A stretch of DNA of 64,000 nucleotides from Asterias rubens (taxonomy: Eukaryota; Echinodermata; Asteroidea; Forcipulatida; Asteriidae): NCBI RefSeq assembly GCF_902459465.1, contig NC_047070.1, positions 9,220,001 through 9,284,000 on the forward strand, given 5' to 3'. Shown here piece after piece: positions 25,489-34,539 of this stretch. Numbering within the stretch: the first letter of the stretch is position 1; the number at the start of each line of letters is the position of its first letter. The position numbers and the translations under genes are program-made. The notes under the pieces were generated by a model that was not told the DNA's origin, searched no databases, and was given only the letters and a program-made list of their open reading frames with translations.

Positions 25489-28400
25489 ATCAACATGAAC
25501 TAACACTTAAAACCATTAATACCCAACCCCAAGTTAGCAGGAAGTGAATATCAATCTTGAAGGGGCAACAGCAAATTTCCTCAGGTAAGGGTTACTTCTA
25601 AGGGGGGGGGGGGGAAATGTAAGTTTTTATTGCAACCTTACAGAATGCACCACATCAGTTGCTGTGTGTACCATGGGTTATTTCGAGGCCTGAGTTAGTC
25701 TGTCTTGAGCCAAAATGGCCAATCAGGTCAGTATTTATAACCGATTTCAGGATAACAGTCCATCTCGCCTTTTCACTATTGGGTGGAGAGAAGCAACAAT
25801 GATAAAGTGTCTCGCTCAAGGGAACATGTGTCACAATTGACCAGGCCAGGATTGGAACCCTCATTCTCCAAACCAAACCACTAAAGACCTTTATATACTT
25901 TACCTTACTGAAGTCAGCATTTGCCATGACGATGAACACCCCTGCAAACGCTGCACTGGTTATCCAGAGTTTGCTGCCGTTGATGACGTAGTGGTTACCA
26001 TCTCTCTCCGCCTTGGTCTCCAGGGAGAAAGCGTCACTACCGGCGTTGGCTTCCGACAAACAGAAACTTCCAACCTGGATTAAATGCAAAAAAGGTCAAT
26101 TCAGATGCTACTGGTGGTCAAAGGTCATCAGATGTCAAATTTTCATCAGAGGTTTACAACTCAAAGTGGAGATAAATTTCATGGCTTTGCCTACCATAAG
26201 CAAAGAATTAGCACTTTGGAAAGCAAGGAACTGCTTGTGCACGTATGTACTCCAGAACATTAGGCATTTTTCGCTTACACTGCCAGTGCAGAAGCGGGGC
26301 GCTTGCCCGGTAAGTGAAGAATGGTGATCATATGCACAAACATCGGCAGTTAGCAGAGCAAGAAAAATGTCCGTGGTACTCTTGAAAGTCTGCGATCTGA
26401 CAAGTAAGACAAAAGCTACACATTCAAGAAGAGATTTTGAGTAGGAGAACATGATACTCACCGTGTCATTCATGAGTTTCGGAAGATATTTCTGTTTCTG
26501 TTGCTCCGTTCCATATTTCAGAAGAATTGTAACGACCAATGTGTTGTGGACGTCATTACAGACGGCAATGGATGCGTCAACCTTTGATAACTCTTCAATG
26601 ATGATGTTAGACACGAAGAACGAGGCTCCGGGTCCACCATAAGCTTCTGGAATTTCACACCCCATGAGCTGAACAACAAGGGTAAGAAAGAGAAATGGTT
26701 CAAAGGCAGTGGACACTATTAATATTACTCAAAATAATTTTTAGCATAAAAACTTACTTGGTAACCAGTAATGGAGAGCTGTTGATGGTATAAAACATTG
26801 TGAGAAACGGCTCCCTCTGGAAGTAACGTAGTTTGCGAGACCTCAGAATTAGATTTTCAAACAGGCTGAGACCTCAAAACAATTCAAAACCCGGTTAAAA
26901 ACATATCTGTTTTCTTTGTACAATTGTTGATTTCCTTGTATCTAGCGCATAGGGACATCACAGTGATATGCGCTAGATACAAGAATGGTTTATTATTATT
27001 ATTTTTATTTATTTTATTTGTTTATACATTTACATTGATTCCAATGTTGCCATAAAGTTATATTTTTGTACATCATTAAAGTTAAAATCCATGACAATGA
27101 AATAAAATGGAATCTTACCCCGTTGTCAAACAGAGCCTTGATGATCCCCATATCAGTCTCGCCATTGGTGTCCATTGCTCGTACCAGCGGTTTGATCTGC
27201 TCCTTGGCAAACTTTGCTACCATCTCTTTCATCATCAGCTCATCTTCTGACAGAGACGTTGCTGGTAATCTGCTGTTGAGGAGAGGGGCTGCCGCTGCTG
27301 TGGGATTCTGGCTGGGTTCAGCCGCTGTTGTCAGTGTGCGTGGGGTGACTTTGGGGATGGTGTTGTGAACCAACGCAGAGGTGATTAACTTGTACGAACT
27401 GCATCGTGGTATGCCAACTCTGCTTGGCAGATACTAGACATAAGAAAACCACAGATCATATTTTTTTTTAAAGAACTCTGTAATCTGACAAACACATTTT
27501 ATTATTATTAATTTTAAGAAAGTATACTGAACAACCAATTCAAGGGTGTTTATTTTTAAGTAAGCGGGTCCTTTTTCATATCACTTAACAGGTCAAGTTT
27601 AGTCAAAATATATTTTTTTAAATGGAGTTCCGAGAACTCCACTATGACCTTGTGACAACCCTCTTTCATAAAAGCGTTACACACTAGCTGTTTCGCAAAT
27701 GAATAAACAATTATTCCGATCTGATTGTGTTGTGTCAATGTCCCCTAAAGCAAATGCCAAGTCCTAACCAATAAGGTTTATCGGAAATAGCAAAATATCA
27801 AGAGAGGGCGCTGTTGAACCCATACACAAAGGTATAGGCGTTGCGTGCGCGAGTCGTACAAACTGCATAGTAAATGCCCCATATTCATTCCCATAATGCA
27901 GTGCATTTCTGAATCGAGATCAACCTTATGAAGCTATTCAAAAAATCAAAGTTCTGCCTTTGGTAGTTTGAAAAGTTAGATTGTTTTAACTTTTAAAGTT
28001 TTAGAAATATTTATAACTATAAGAAATAGTTTATAACAAATAATAGTTTCAGACTAAGAGTAGGATCTTGGACCGTCACCTTTCTGACTTTCCCTCACAA
28101 CAATGAGCCCACGACTCCCCCTCCCCACCAACCTAACACCCCTCCCATTACCAATGTACACGCAGCATCATAACAACATTTTGGCTTCACAGAACGAACC
28201 CAAACAGACGACGTGCACAACTTCTCTCACGTCTCTCTACAGTTACATCGCACCACATTTTGTCCATTAAAACTTATCTTCTCATGAATAACAGATAGAA
28301 TTGTCAAAACAAACGACATAGTTTGAAAGCTAATGGGGATAGAAAACATGATTTGTTTTTGTACACAAACCTGCAATCTGTTGAATAATCTGGCAGCCAT
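20913..28400 (-). CDS. ACADSB: Short/branched-chain acyl-CoA dehydrogenase, mitochondrial; complete 10-exon gene
   Basis: A mitochondrial flavoenzyme that oxidises 2-methylbutyryl-CoA and related branched acyl-CoAs in isoleucine breakdown, passing electrons to ETF (family knowledge). Coding exons on the minus strand, in transcript order: 28400-28371, 27433-27119, 26668-26462, 26074-25904, 25020-24895, 23973-23881, 22924-22835, 22171-22091, 21616-21460, 20995-20913. All junctions are GT-AG and keep frame, giving 450 residues (human about 432). The first 40 or so residues start [10 protein letters not shown], are basic and lack acidic residues, as in a matrix-targeting peptide. Residues 185-241 hold [13 protein letters not shown] and [10 protein letters not shown], the FAD and substrate-binding core. 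Exon 9 has [17 protein letters not shown]. Exon 10 has [11 protein letters not shown], whose Glu (about residue 428) matches the catalytic base. Wording matches ACADSB better than ACADS or ACADM. Most introns contain MITEs, SINEs or LINE remnants. Confidence 0.96.
21135..21395 (+). mobile_element. SINE body fragment in ACADSB intron 9
   Basis: Contains GCCCTTGAGCAAGGCTCCTG and ATAATTGCTTTGTAAAGTTG, phrases typical of the body of tRNA-derived SINEs, but no clear A and B box head. The right part (GGATGATACCCAAGCC and onward) is not shared with the other SINEs here, suggesting another subfamily. Confidence 0.5.
21698..22045 (-). mobile_element. Family A MITE in ACADSB intron 8
   Basis: Full-length copy with TTTAAAGGCAGTGGACACTA at one end and ATAGTGTCCGGTGTCTTTAA at the other. 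A deletion near 21755 removes part of the segment that reads TTGGTAACGAGTAATGG in other copies. It lies between exon 9 and exon 8. Confidence 0.9.
22450..22817 (-). mobile_element. Diverged family A relative in ACADSB intron 7
   Basis: The ends TTTAAAGGGAGTGTACAG and AAAAGTATACTCTGCCTTTAAA form inverted repeats. The interior follows the family A plan but with many substitutions (for example GAAACTTGAGCC in place of the hairpin). It marks a second, older subfamily. Confidence 0.7.
23121..23462 (-). mobile_element. tRNA-derived SINE, reverse orientation, ACADSB intron 6
   Basis: The reverse complement starts GAGTGTCATGGCCGAGTGGT (A box) and reads TTGAATTCGATGCTC-type sequence. The B box is decayed near 23398-23410. 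It continues through the same body as the copy at 56366 (GTGGCTTTTCATACACAATA; CTCAGCTCCCTGAGGAGTAT on the plus strand). The AAT-rich tail is at 23121-23145. Confidence 0.85.
23480..23740 (+). pseudogene. LINE C-terminal remnant in ACADSB intron 6
   Basis: The plus-strand translation contains [12 protein letters not shown] and [18 protein letters not shown], a signature of the extreme C-terminus of non-LTR retrotransposon polyproteins. An earlier piece, [15 protein letters not shown], lies in another frame, so the ORF is frameshifted. It is related to 955-1180. Clade not assigned. Confidence 0.75.
24077..24544 (-). pseudogene. Non-LTR retrotransposon reverse transcriptase C-terminus, ACADSB intron 5
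   Basis: A 155-codon minus-strand ORF reads [20 protein letters not shown], then [18 protein letters not shown], then [12 protein letters not shown] and [10 protein letters not shown]. This motif order is characteristic of the region downstream of the RT domain in many LINE families. There is no RT catalytic core or start, so it is a 5'-truncated insertion. The ORF is still open, suggesting fairly recent arrival. Confidence 0.85.
25059..25489 (+). mobile_element. tRNA-derived SINE, full-length, ACADSB intron 4
   Basis: A box in GTGGCTGAGCGGTTAAGAGC, B box in GGGTTCGAATTCCC at about 25122. The central segment TTCGGATGGGACGTAAAGCC is followed by GTTGGTCCCATGTGTTGTG. The end is CAGCGCCTTGAGTACC-like sequence and a (TTA)n tail at 25461-25489. 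Same family as 3878-4438 but without its 27-bp head duplication. Confidence 0.85.
25735..25885 (-). mobile_element. SINE fragment, reverse orientation, ACADSB intron 4
   Basis: The reverse complement reads GTTCCAATCCTGGCCTGGTC then TGTGACACATGTTCCCTTGAG and TTGCTTCTCTCCACCCAA, the SINE head-to-body junction. Both outer ends are missing. Confidence 0.6.
26165..26370 (+). mobile_element. Degraded family E MITE, ACADSB intron 3
   Basis: ATTTCATGGCTTTGCCTACC, AAGCGGGGCGCTTGCC and CGGCAGTTAGCAGAGC align with parts of the family E copies. The GGGCCC ends are lost. Confidence 0.6.
26703..26865 (-). mobile_element. Truncated family A MITE, ACADSB intron 2
   Basis: Begins AAAGGCAGTGGACACTATTA and follows the family to about 26865, where the hairpin would start. 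The remaining half is replaced by a LINE tail. Confidence 0.8.
26866..27010 (+). pseudogene. LINE 3' tail, ACADSB intron 2
   Basis: Translation of 26878-26920 gives [14 protein letters not shown], the usual last residues of several LINE polyproteins. A short 3' UTR with TGATATGCGCTAGATACAAG and a TTA-repeat tail follow. A comparable tail is at 59365-59580. Confidence 0.65.
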
Positions 28401-29865
28401 TTTGGATCATATGCTGGTACCCGGCGACACATACATTCGCCCGATAATTTGGCGTGGTAACCAACAACCCCCACATCTGCCTCTTTTACATTGCCATCCC
28501 TGAAAGGTTTGTCCCGTTTATTAAACATGCTATTTTCAATCTTCAAATATCTCTTTTTTAAAGAATCATCATTACAAGTTGTTGAAACTGATAAAATGAT
28601 TGGGTTATTAAACAACATAAGATCTTCATATTTTTAAAATAATACCTAGGTTATCATAGTTTTTTAAAAGATAAGTTGGGCGATCGATCTCTGGCGGTCA
28701 TGATGGTGAATCGTGTTGTATCTGTAATTACATGTCGAGTTGGCTCAGTCATTGAAGTGCCACTCTTTTGCCAGTAAAATAAACTCCATATTAATTTGTA
28801 AATTGTGAATCATAATCTGCTGTATTCTGCTGTATATAACCATTGATGCCCTATAATTGACACCATTTTTTATCTCGGTGAAATGTTGCGTGTCATTCCT
28901 TTCATTCAGTTTCAACTTTCGTTCGTATTCGTATTCGTGATTCAGATTTTAGTTTTTACTAATTATCTTTTACTTTTAAACTTTAATTTGGAAATATTTC
29001 CACATGTGACCTTATTTGTTATTCAAAATGAGATATTGCTTGTGGATGGTAACGCTACAAAACAAAGAATGAAAAAAAGGTGCCTGGACACTGAAAATCT
29101 TCCTTAAAATTGCATTGTTATTATTTTAATTTTAAAAACTTGCAAAACGTGTCACTGCATTGCGGCACTTGTCTGTCTCATATGGTCTCATCAAACCTTT
29201 GTTAAAAGCCAATTGGACACTTTTGGCAAACAGTATTGTCCACAATCACAAATTGCATATAAAGTATAAACAAACCTGTGACAATTTAGGCTCAATTGGT
29301 CAGCGGAGTCAGGAGAAAATAACGGTAAAACCCACCCTTGTTTTCGCACGTTTCGGCGTATCATGACGTGTGTTTAAAATAAATCTGTAATTCTCAATAT
29401 CAAGAATTGATGTTATTTTAATGTTTTCTCAAAAAGTAAAGCATTTTATGGAATAATATTTCAAGAGAAGTCTTTCACCGTTACATTCTGTAAACCCTGT
29501 AAGTTATTTGTAAATCTGTGAACTTTTACTTTTTTTTCTGTACCGAAAGTGTCCAACGGCTTTAAACTTCAAAATAAATTTTACAATCTGGCCCTGAATT
29601 TACGCAGCACGGAGGCCATCATCAAGCTTTGCCTTTGTAAACTGTATGTAGACATGGCCATTTTTAGAGCCCCTTCTTCAGAAGAATTCCATGAACTTTG
29701 AGAGTTTTTTTGTATGGAATTGCTTTCTGTAACTTGTTCAGAAAGATGAAATGCCATTAATACTATCGATCTTAATTTACAAATACAATGTGAAACTCTT
29801 TTTGTTGAATTATCATAACAACACTGTAAATAGTTTGTGTATGTATTTTTTCCCCGGTAGGCATC
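28401..29865. promoter_or_regulatory. Divergent intergenic region between ACADSB and RPL26
   Basis: About 1.47 kb separates the two start codons. It should hold both promoters and any 5' noncoding exon of RPL26, since an acceptor TTTCCCCGGTAG sits just 5 bp before the RPL26 ATG. I could not place a donor, a 5'-TOP tract or a TATA box convincingly. The centre is occupied by a MITE (29203-29567). Confidence 0.5.
29203..29567 (+). mobile_element. Family A-like MITE, second subfamily
   Basis: The ends TTAAAAGCCAATTGGACACT and AAAGTGTCCAACGGCTTTAA are inverted repeats. The interior keeps ACAAACCTGTGACAATTT and CTCAATTGGTCAGCG from the family A plan but otherwise differs. Confidence 0.75.
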
Positions 29866-32800
29866 ATGAAGCGCAACCCGTTTGTGTCATCTTCAAGGCG
29901 GAAGAGCCGCAAGCGCCATTTCAATGCGCCCTCTCACATCCGTCGCAAGCTGATGAGCTCCCCACTGTCCAAGGATCTTCGAACCAAACACAGTGTCCGC
30001 AGCATGCCCATCCGCAAAGATGACGAGGTCCAGGTAGGTAACTAGGGTAACCCAAGATAATTTTCAAAATTTTAAAAACACCAGTTTCAGACAGGCGCAC
30101 TAGAGTCGCGCCGAACCAACTTCATGAAAAGTTTGACGTCTGAAACAGTTAGGAGCGACTGGACGCGCTAGAAGTCGAAAGAAGTCGCTCCTAATCTATT
30201 TGATTTGGTGTGACTCTGGCTCGCCTGTCTGAAAGGGGTGTAAAATGTTGAGATGGTTGCTGACATCTTTCAAATAAAGTGTTGTCTTTCAGAGATGTCC
30301 TTTGTGGGATTATCAGGATATCGACTTCCCAAGATAATTTATTGTGATCTCAATATTTGTGGATGTTTTCATCCCAGTACATTCTAGTTATGGATGCCAT
30401 CATCCGGAGATAAACCATCTTAATGATATCATCTTACATTTATGTTGTCATCATAACTATTTATGATTCCTAAAGTAAATTATCTCAGGATCTCAACATG
30501 TTGTATGACACATTTGTTCCAACCATCTGATGGATTTAGTAGGCTGCGTCGGGTTAACGTTACTGTGGATGCTTTTGCTCAACTCTTTGCCCCTAATCAA
30601 GGACTGCTTTTGATTGCACACTACATACGGCCTAACAGCCGTCCATTGTGCCCCATGTGTTTTCAGAATTTTTCTACAAGAAATCCCACTATGCCCCATT
30701 ATGGATCTGTTTACACCTTTACAAAGCAAAGACAAAGGTGCATGCAGTATTTTTTTAGTGACGAGTGAAGCCGTGTTCTGCTGACGGAGTGCTGTCGAGG
30801 CCACTGTAGAGGATGTTGCCCTGTACAGCATGTGTTAACCTTGTATTATTGTGGACAGGCAGATCTGTACCAAATGCAAAATATTGTGTGTGCGCTAAGT
30901 CAATAGCGTTCAGCACTTGACTCTTTGCCAAAGAAATTTGGCAGGAATTCACCTTTTTGATGTCGCCTTTGGTATTAAATACAAATTTAAAACATTGAGA
31001 AGTTTTGAGTACATAGATGGCATACAGAACATTTAGAAGTGTAAACTGATCATCAATGGGCGTAGTGAGATTTGCTTGTGAAAACTTCTGAAAACATGGA
31101 AGAGAAATTGAAGGCTCCATTAGGATGTATGTAATCATATAGTGGTATACAGATGGAAGGAGTCTATGATTATGGCTTCCTAAGTCCCTGCTTCGGCCCC
31201 TTACATAATTACCCCCAAAGACTTTTTGGTTTTCATAATAAAGCATTATTTTCTAAAGGAAAGATGCCTTGTTCCTACAGGGACCAAATTACAATCTGGA
31301 CTACCAGGAGCATTGTTTTGGATTTGAAATTTACACTTCATGAATGTCCATGATCTTGACGATTGAACACAAAATTAAGGGAAACTCCTGCTGAGGATTG
31401 ACACTGGCATCAACTTTATAATCGGTGAGCTTGCAGATTGAAACCAATCAATTCTTTATATGATATGTATTTTTTTTTTTTTACTCAAGGTGTCCCGAGG
31501 TCATTACAAGGGTCAGCAGGTCGGCAAGGTCGTCCAGGTTTACAGGAAGAAGTTTGTCATCTACATTGAGAGAATCCAGCGTGAGAAAGCCAATGGAGCT
31601 CAGGTCTTTGTTGGAATTCACCCAAGCAAGGTAAAGTGGATTGAGAAAATGTACCGGTGTTGTCAGATTGTGAGTTTATGTCCTTATTGTGAAGTTTCCG
31701 TCCTTGTTGTGAAACTTGTGTAAAACAGCTATAATTAAGCCTGGGTGACAAGTGCAATTAACTACTCGACTAGTCGTGCCTCAAATAGAAAGTGGCGACT
31801 AATTTTTATTTCCCAAGATCCGTTCCGGCATATTGTTTGCCGTAGGCGAAATATAGTAAAATTAACACTAAAAGGATTGTGTTTTGTAAGTAAATATATT
31901 GCCGTCAATAGTCGTGAACAACACAATTGGTTCACCAAGCTAGGCATTATGACTATTTTTGTAGTAGTCATGGTAGCACGATTAACTATGTAGTAGGCCT
32001 GGGCGAATTATTTGAATATCCGGTTAATGGCGTATAGGTTTTCCTATCCGTAACAGCAAATGCCTTTTTTTTCTTAACCGGATATCCGCATAGGGCACGA
32101 ATAGCTATTTATAAACCGGATAGTTCTGTTATTACAACCGAGTAACCGGATAATCTTTAATATCCAAATATCCGCGGACGTCGGGCGAACAACTGATAGG
32201 AATGTTTTGTCTGAATCCTTATGAAACTTCTATTAAGACAGCATAAAACAACATAAATTAAGGATTTAACTATGCTCACCTACGTGAAGAGTTAAAACAA
32301 TGACATATCTGACGTAATTTGTTCAAAGATTACAAAAGTTTTCCTTAACGTAGAGTCAATCACGATCAAAAGAAAAAGCAAATCGCCATCTTTAAATTAG
32401 ATCCGGTCATTTTTATGAATGAACCAAGTGACACTGTCTTAAACTAATATCAATCCGCCCTTAAGATCTCATTCACAAGCAAACAGCGCCTTTTTTTTTT
32501 TTATTTTTTTTTTTTTTTTATAATAGCGCCCTCTAGCGGCGAAAAAAACCTATTCAAATATCCGGTTTATTTCGGATAGTTGGACAGCGGTATCCGAATA
32601 ACAAAATTTCACTATTCGCCCAGCACTACTATGTAGGTAAAAAATTGGTTTTTTAGTACCAAAATCTTCAGTAAAGTCTGATAAAAAAACATAATCAAAA
32701 CCAGATTTTTATATTTGTGGGCAAGGTAGTATCATAAACCACAGAGATGACCTAGGTCCAAGTTAAGAGAGCTGCTAACAGTCAATCTGTGCTTATTGTA

Positions 32801-33383
32801 CGATTTCCTTTTTACCACATGCACAAGAAAAGGCACCTTCTGTTGCATACTGTATACATATGAATAAATTAACCAGTGACAGCAACAATCAGGGATGTGA
32901 TTTCTCCGGCTTTTGCTGGAATTCCGGCTTTTTCAACTCAAAAAGTCAACCAACGTGAATCGTGTGAATCCATTGAGAAAATGGGGGGGGGGGGGGGGGG
33001 TAGATTGTGCTAATTAATTATTCATGTTGAGTTTTGCATGCCGAAATGTATTTAATTGGTTTAGGAATGTAAACTATGTATTTATACATGTAATTGTATT
33101 GCCATATTTGAGAACGAGGTGGAAACGGAGTGCTAGGTGCTTTTTTTAGTTAACCCTAACCCTCACCCCCCCACCCCCCTCCCCCCTCCAGTCATAGATG
33201 TGCTTTGTACTTATCAGCATTTGTCTTTTGTTTATTTCCTCTTTCCAGGTGGTGATCGTCAAGCTGAAGATGGACAAAGATCGCAAACGTCTTCTAGAAC
33301 GCAAGGCTGCATCTCGCAACCAGAGAGACAAGGGAAAGGGCAAACACACAGAGGAATCAGTTGCCATGGCTACAGATCAATAG
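29866..33383 (+). CDS. RPL26: 60S ribosomal protein L26 (uL24); complete coding region
   Basis: Structural protein of the cytosolic large ribosomal subunit, uL24 family, located near the peptide exit tunnel (family knowledge). Three coding exons: 29866-30033, 31490-31630 and 33249-33383, with phase 0 GT-AG junctions, give 147 residues (human 145). The N-terminus [20 protein letters not shown], the block [16 protein letters not shown] and the KOW segment around residues 50-85 ([20 protein letters not shown]) match the family almost residue for residue. The C-terminal tail, after [11 protein letters not shown], is basic then variable, as usual. A splice acceptor lies 5 bp before the ATG, so a noncoding first exon is expected upstream. 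Introns 1 and 2 contain MITEs. I saw no convincing intronic snoRNA. Confidence 0.97.
30080..30238. mobile_element. MITE in RPL26 intron 1
   Basis: Ends CAGTTTCAGACAGGCGCACT and CTCGCCTGTCTGAAAGGGG are inverted repeats. The interior has repeated GTCGCTCCTAA and TTAGGAGCGACT arms. About 160 bp. Confidence 0.7.
31994..32628 (+). mobile_element. Non-autonomous hAT element in RPL26 intron 2
   Basis: Terminal inverted repeats TAGGCCTGGGCGAAT at the left and ATTCGCCCAGCACTA at the right (two mismatches in 15) are flanked by a perfect 8-bp direct repeat, CTATGTAG, at 31986-31993 and 32629-32636. An 8-bp target duplication and TAGnnCTGGGC-type ends are hallmarks of the hAT superfamily. The 635-bp interior lacks a transposase but is rich in CCGGATATCCG-like motifs near both ends. 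A poly-T tract sits at 32491-32518. Confidence 0.9.
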
Positions 33384-33540
33384 ACTGACCAATCCAAGGA
33401 TTTCTAGATAGGCAAAGTTATCGGCCTCCTGTAAATTACTGCTCTGTGTTTAAATGTTAACTAATAAGACCGTCAAGATTACGAGATAAGTCAAACTTTT
33501 GTGTTGTGTCGTTTTATTTTAGTCCTGTGTGAAAAAGCTT

Positions 33541-34082
33541 AAAGGTACTGGACACTATTGGTAGTTACTCAAAATGTTGTAACAAAAAAATTACTTGGTA
33601 ACGAGCGATGGAGAGCTATTGATAGTATAAAACAGTGTGAGAAACAGCTCCCTCTGAAGTAACGTATGTTTTGGAGAAAGAAGTAATTTTTCCATGAATT
33701 TGATTTCAAAACCTCAGAATTAGATTCTGAGGTCTCAAAATCAAGCATCTGAAAGCACACAACTTCCTGTGACAACTGTTTTTCTTCCAATAGACCTTAT
33801 GCATTGACGTCATCCAGTCGCCATCTTTGAGGTCAAACGGTGACGAAACAATCGAAACGCACATAGATTGGCCAATGAACAACCTCCTTTTGACCTCGAG
33901 GCGGGGGCACCGTACTGACATGACGTCATGTGCATAAGGTCTATATTATCTCCCAACTTTGATGACCAATTGAAATTCAAATTTTCACAGGTTAGTTATT
34001 GTATGCATACATGTTGAGTTACACCAAGTGATATGATAAGACTGGTCTTTGAAAATTACCAAAGGTTTCCAGTGCCTTTAAA
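33541..34082 (-). mobile_element. Family A MITE split by a nested element
   Basis: Begins TTAAAGGTACTGGACACTAT and ends TTTCCAGTGCCTTTAAAG. The copy is interrupted at about 33791-33944 by a smaller element; removing that insertion gives the usual family A length of about 385 bp. It lies about 160 bp downstream of the RPL26 stop codon. Confidence 0.85.
33791..33944. mobile_element. Nested foldback MITE inside family A copy
   Basis: Ends ATAGACCTTATGCATTGACG and CATGTGCATAAGGTCTAT form inverted repeats of about 17 bp, with further pairing TGACGTCAT and ATGACGTCA. It interrupts the conserved TTTCATTATTATCTCGC block of the host element. TA on both sides may be the target duplication. Confidence 0.85.
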
Positions 34083-34177
34083 GCTTAACTTTTGTAGTTT
34101 TGAAACATCAAAGGAATTAACAGATTGGAATTAAACTACGTGATAACACTTCAAAAGGAATGAGCAGCAAGGATTAC

Positions 34178-34237
34178 CCCGTGTAATTTTGGCTCAAATT
34201 ACATGAAACGTTTCGTTTCATTTGAGCCAAAATTACA
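34178..34237. repeat. Hairpin, 26-bp arms
   Basis: GTAATTTTGGCTCAAATTAC followed by ATGAAACG is mirrored by CGTTTCATTTGAGCCAAAATTAC-type sequence, a nearly closed palindrome. AGCAAGGTTTTACC-type repeats continue to about 34350. Confidence 0.7.
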
Positions 34238-34379
34238 AAACCTTGTTGCTATTGAAAGGCTCACCCCATGTAATTTTAGCTAAAACAACATAATATACGA
34301 GCAGCAAGGTTTTACCTTGTACAATGTAATAGCTTAAATTACATTCATAAATACCTCAGCCAATTACTTCATTCCTAAT

Positions 34380-34530
34380 GTTCGAGAGCAACGGCTGAAA
34401 CAGTTGTGCCACATCACCCGATACGCGCACAGCATTCCCTTATAAGGAGTTGTTTACCCGAGGCCAGCTGGGGGGCTTTATACCATTTCATAGCTGGAGG
34501 GGTGTTGTGATGAAAGAAATCATTGAACAA
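34380..34530 (-). repeat. Family K repeat, reverse copy
   Basis: The reverse complement aligns with 52720-52857: shared segments include TTGTTCAATGATTTCTTTCA, CAACACCCCTCCAGCTATG, AACAACTCCTTATAAGG and CCGTTGCTCTCGA. No termini recognised. Confidence 0.75.
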
Positions 34531-34539
34531 TTAAAAATT

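Noticed and set aside
30463..31246. 100-160 codon ORFs inside RPL26 intron 1
   Set aside because: No similarity I recognise, overlapping on both strands, and located in the intron of a well-defined gene.
30034..33248. snoRNA genes in RPL26 introns
   Set aside because: I looked for C/D boxes and found only partial C-like motifs (GAGATGA near 32746) without a matching D box and terminal stem.
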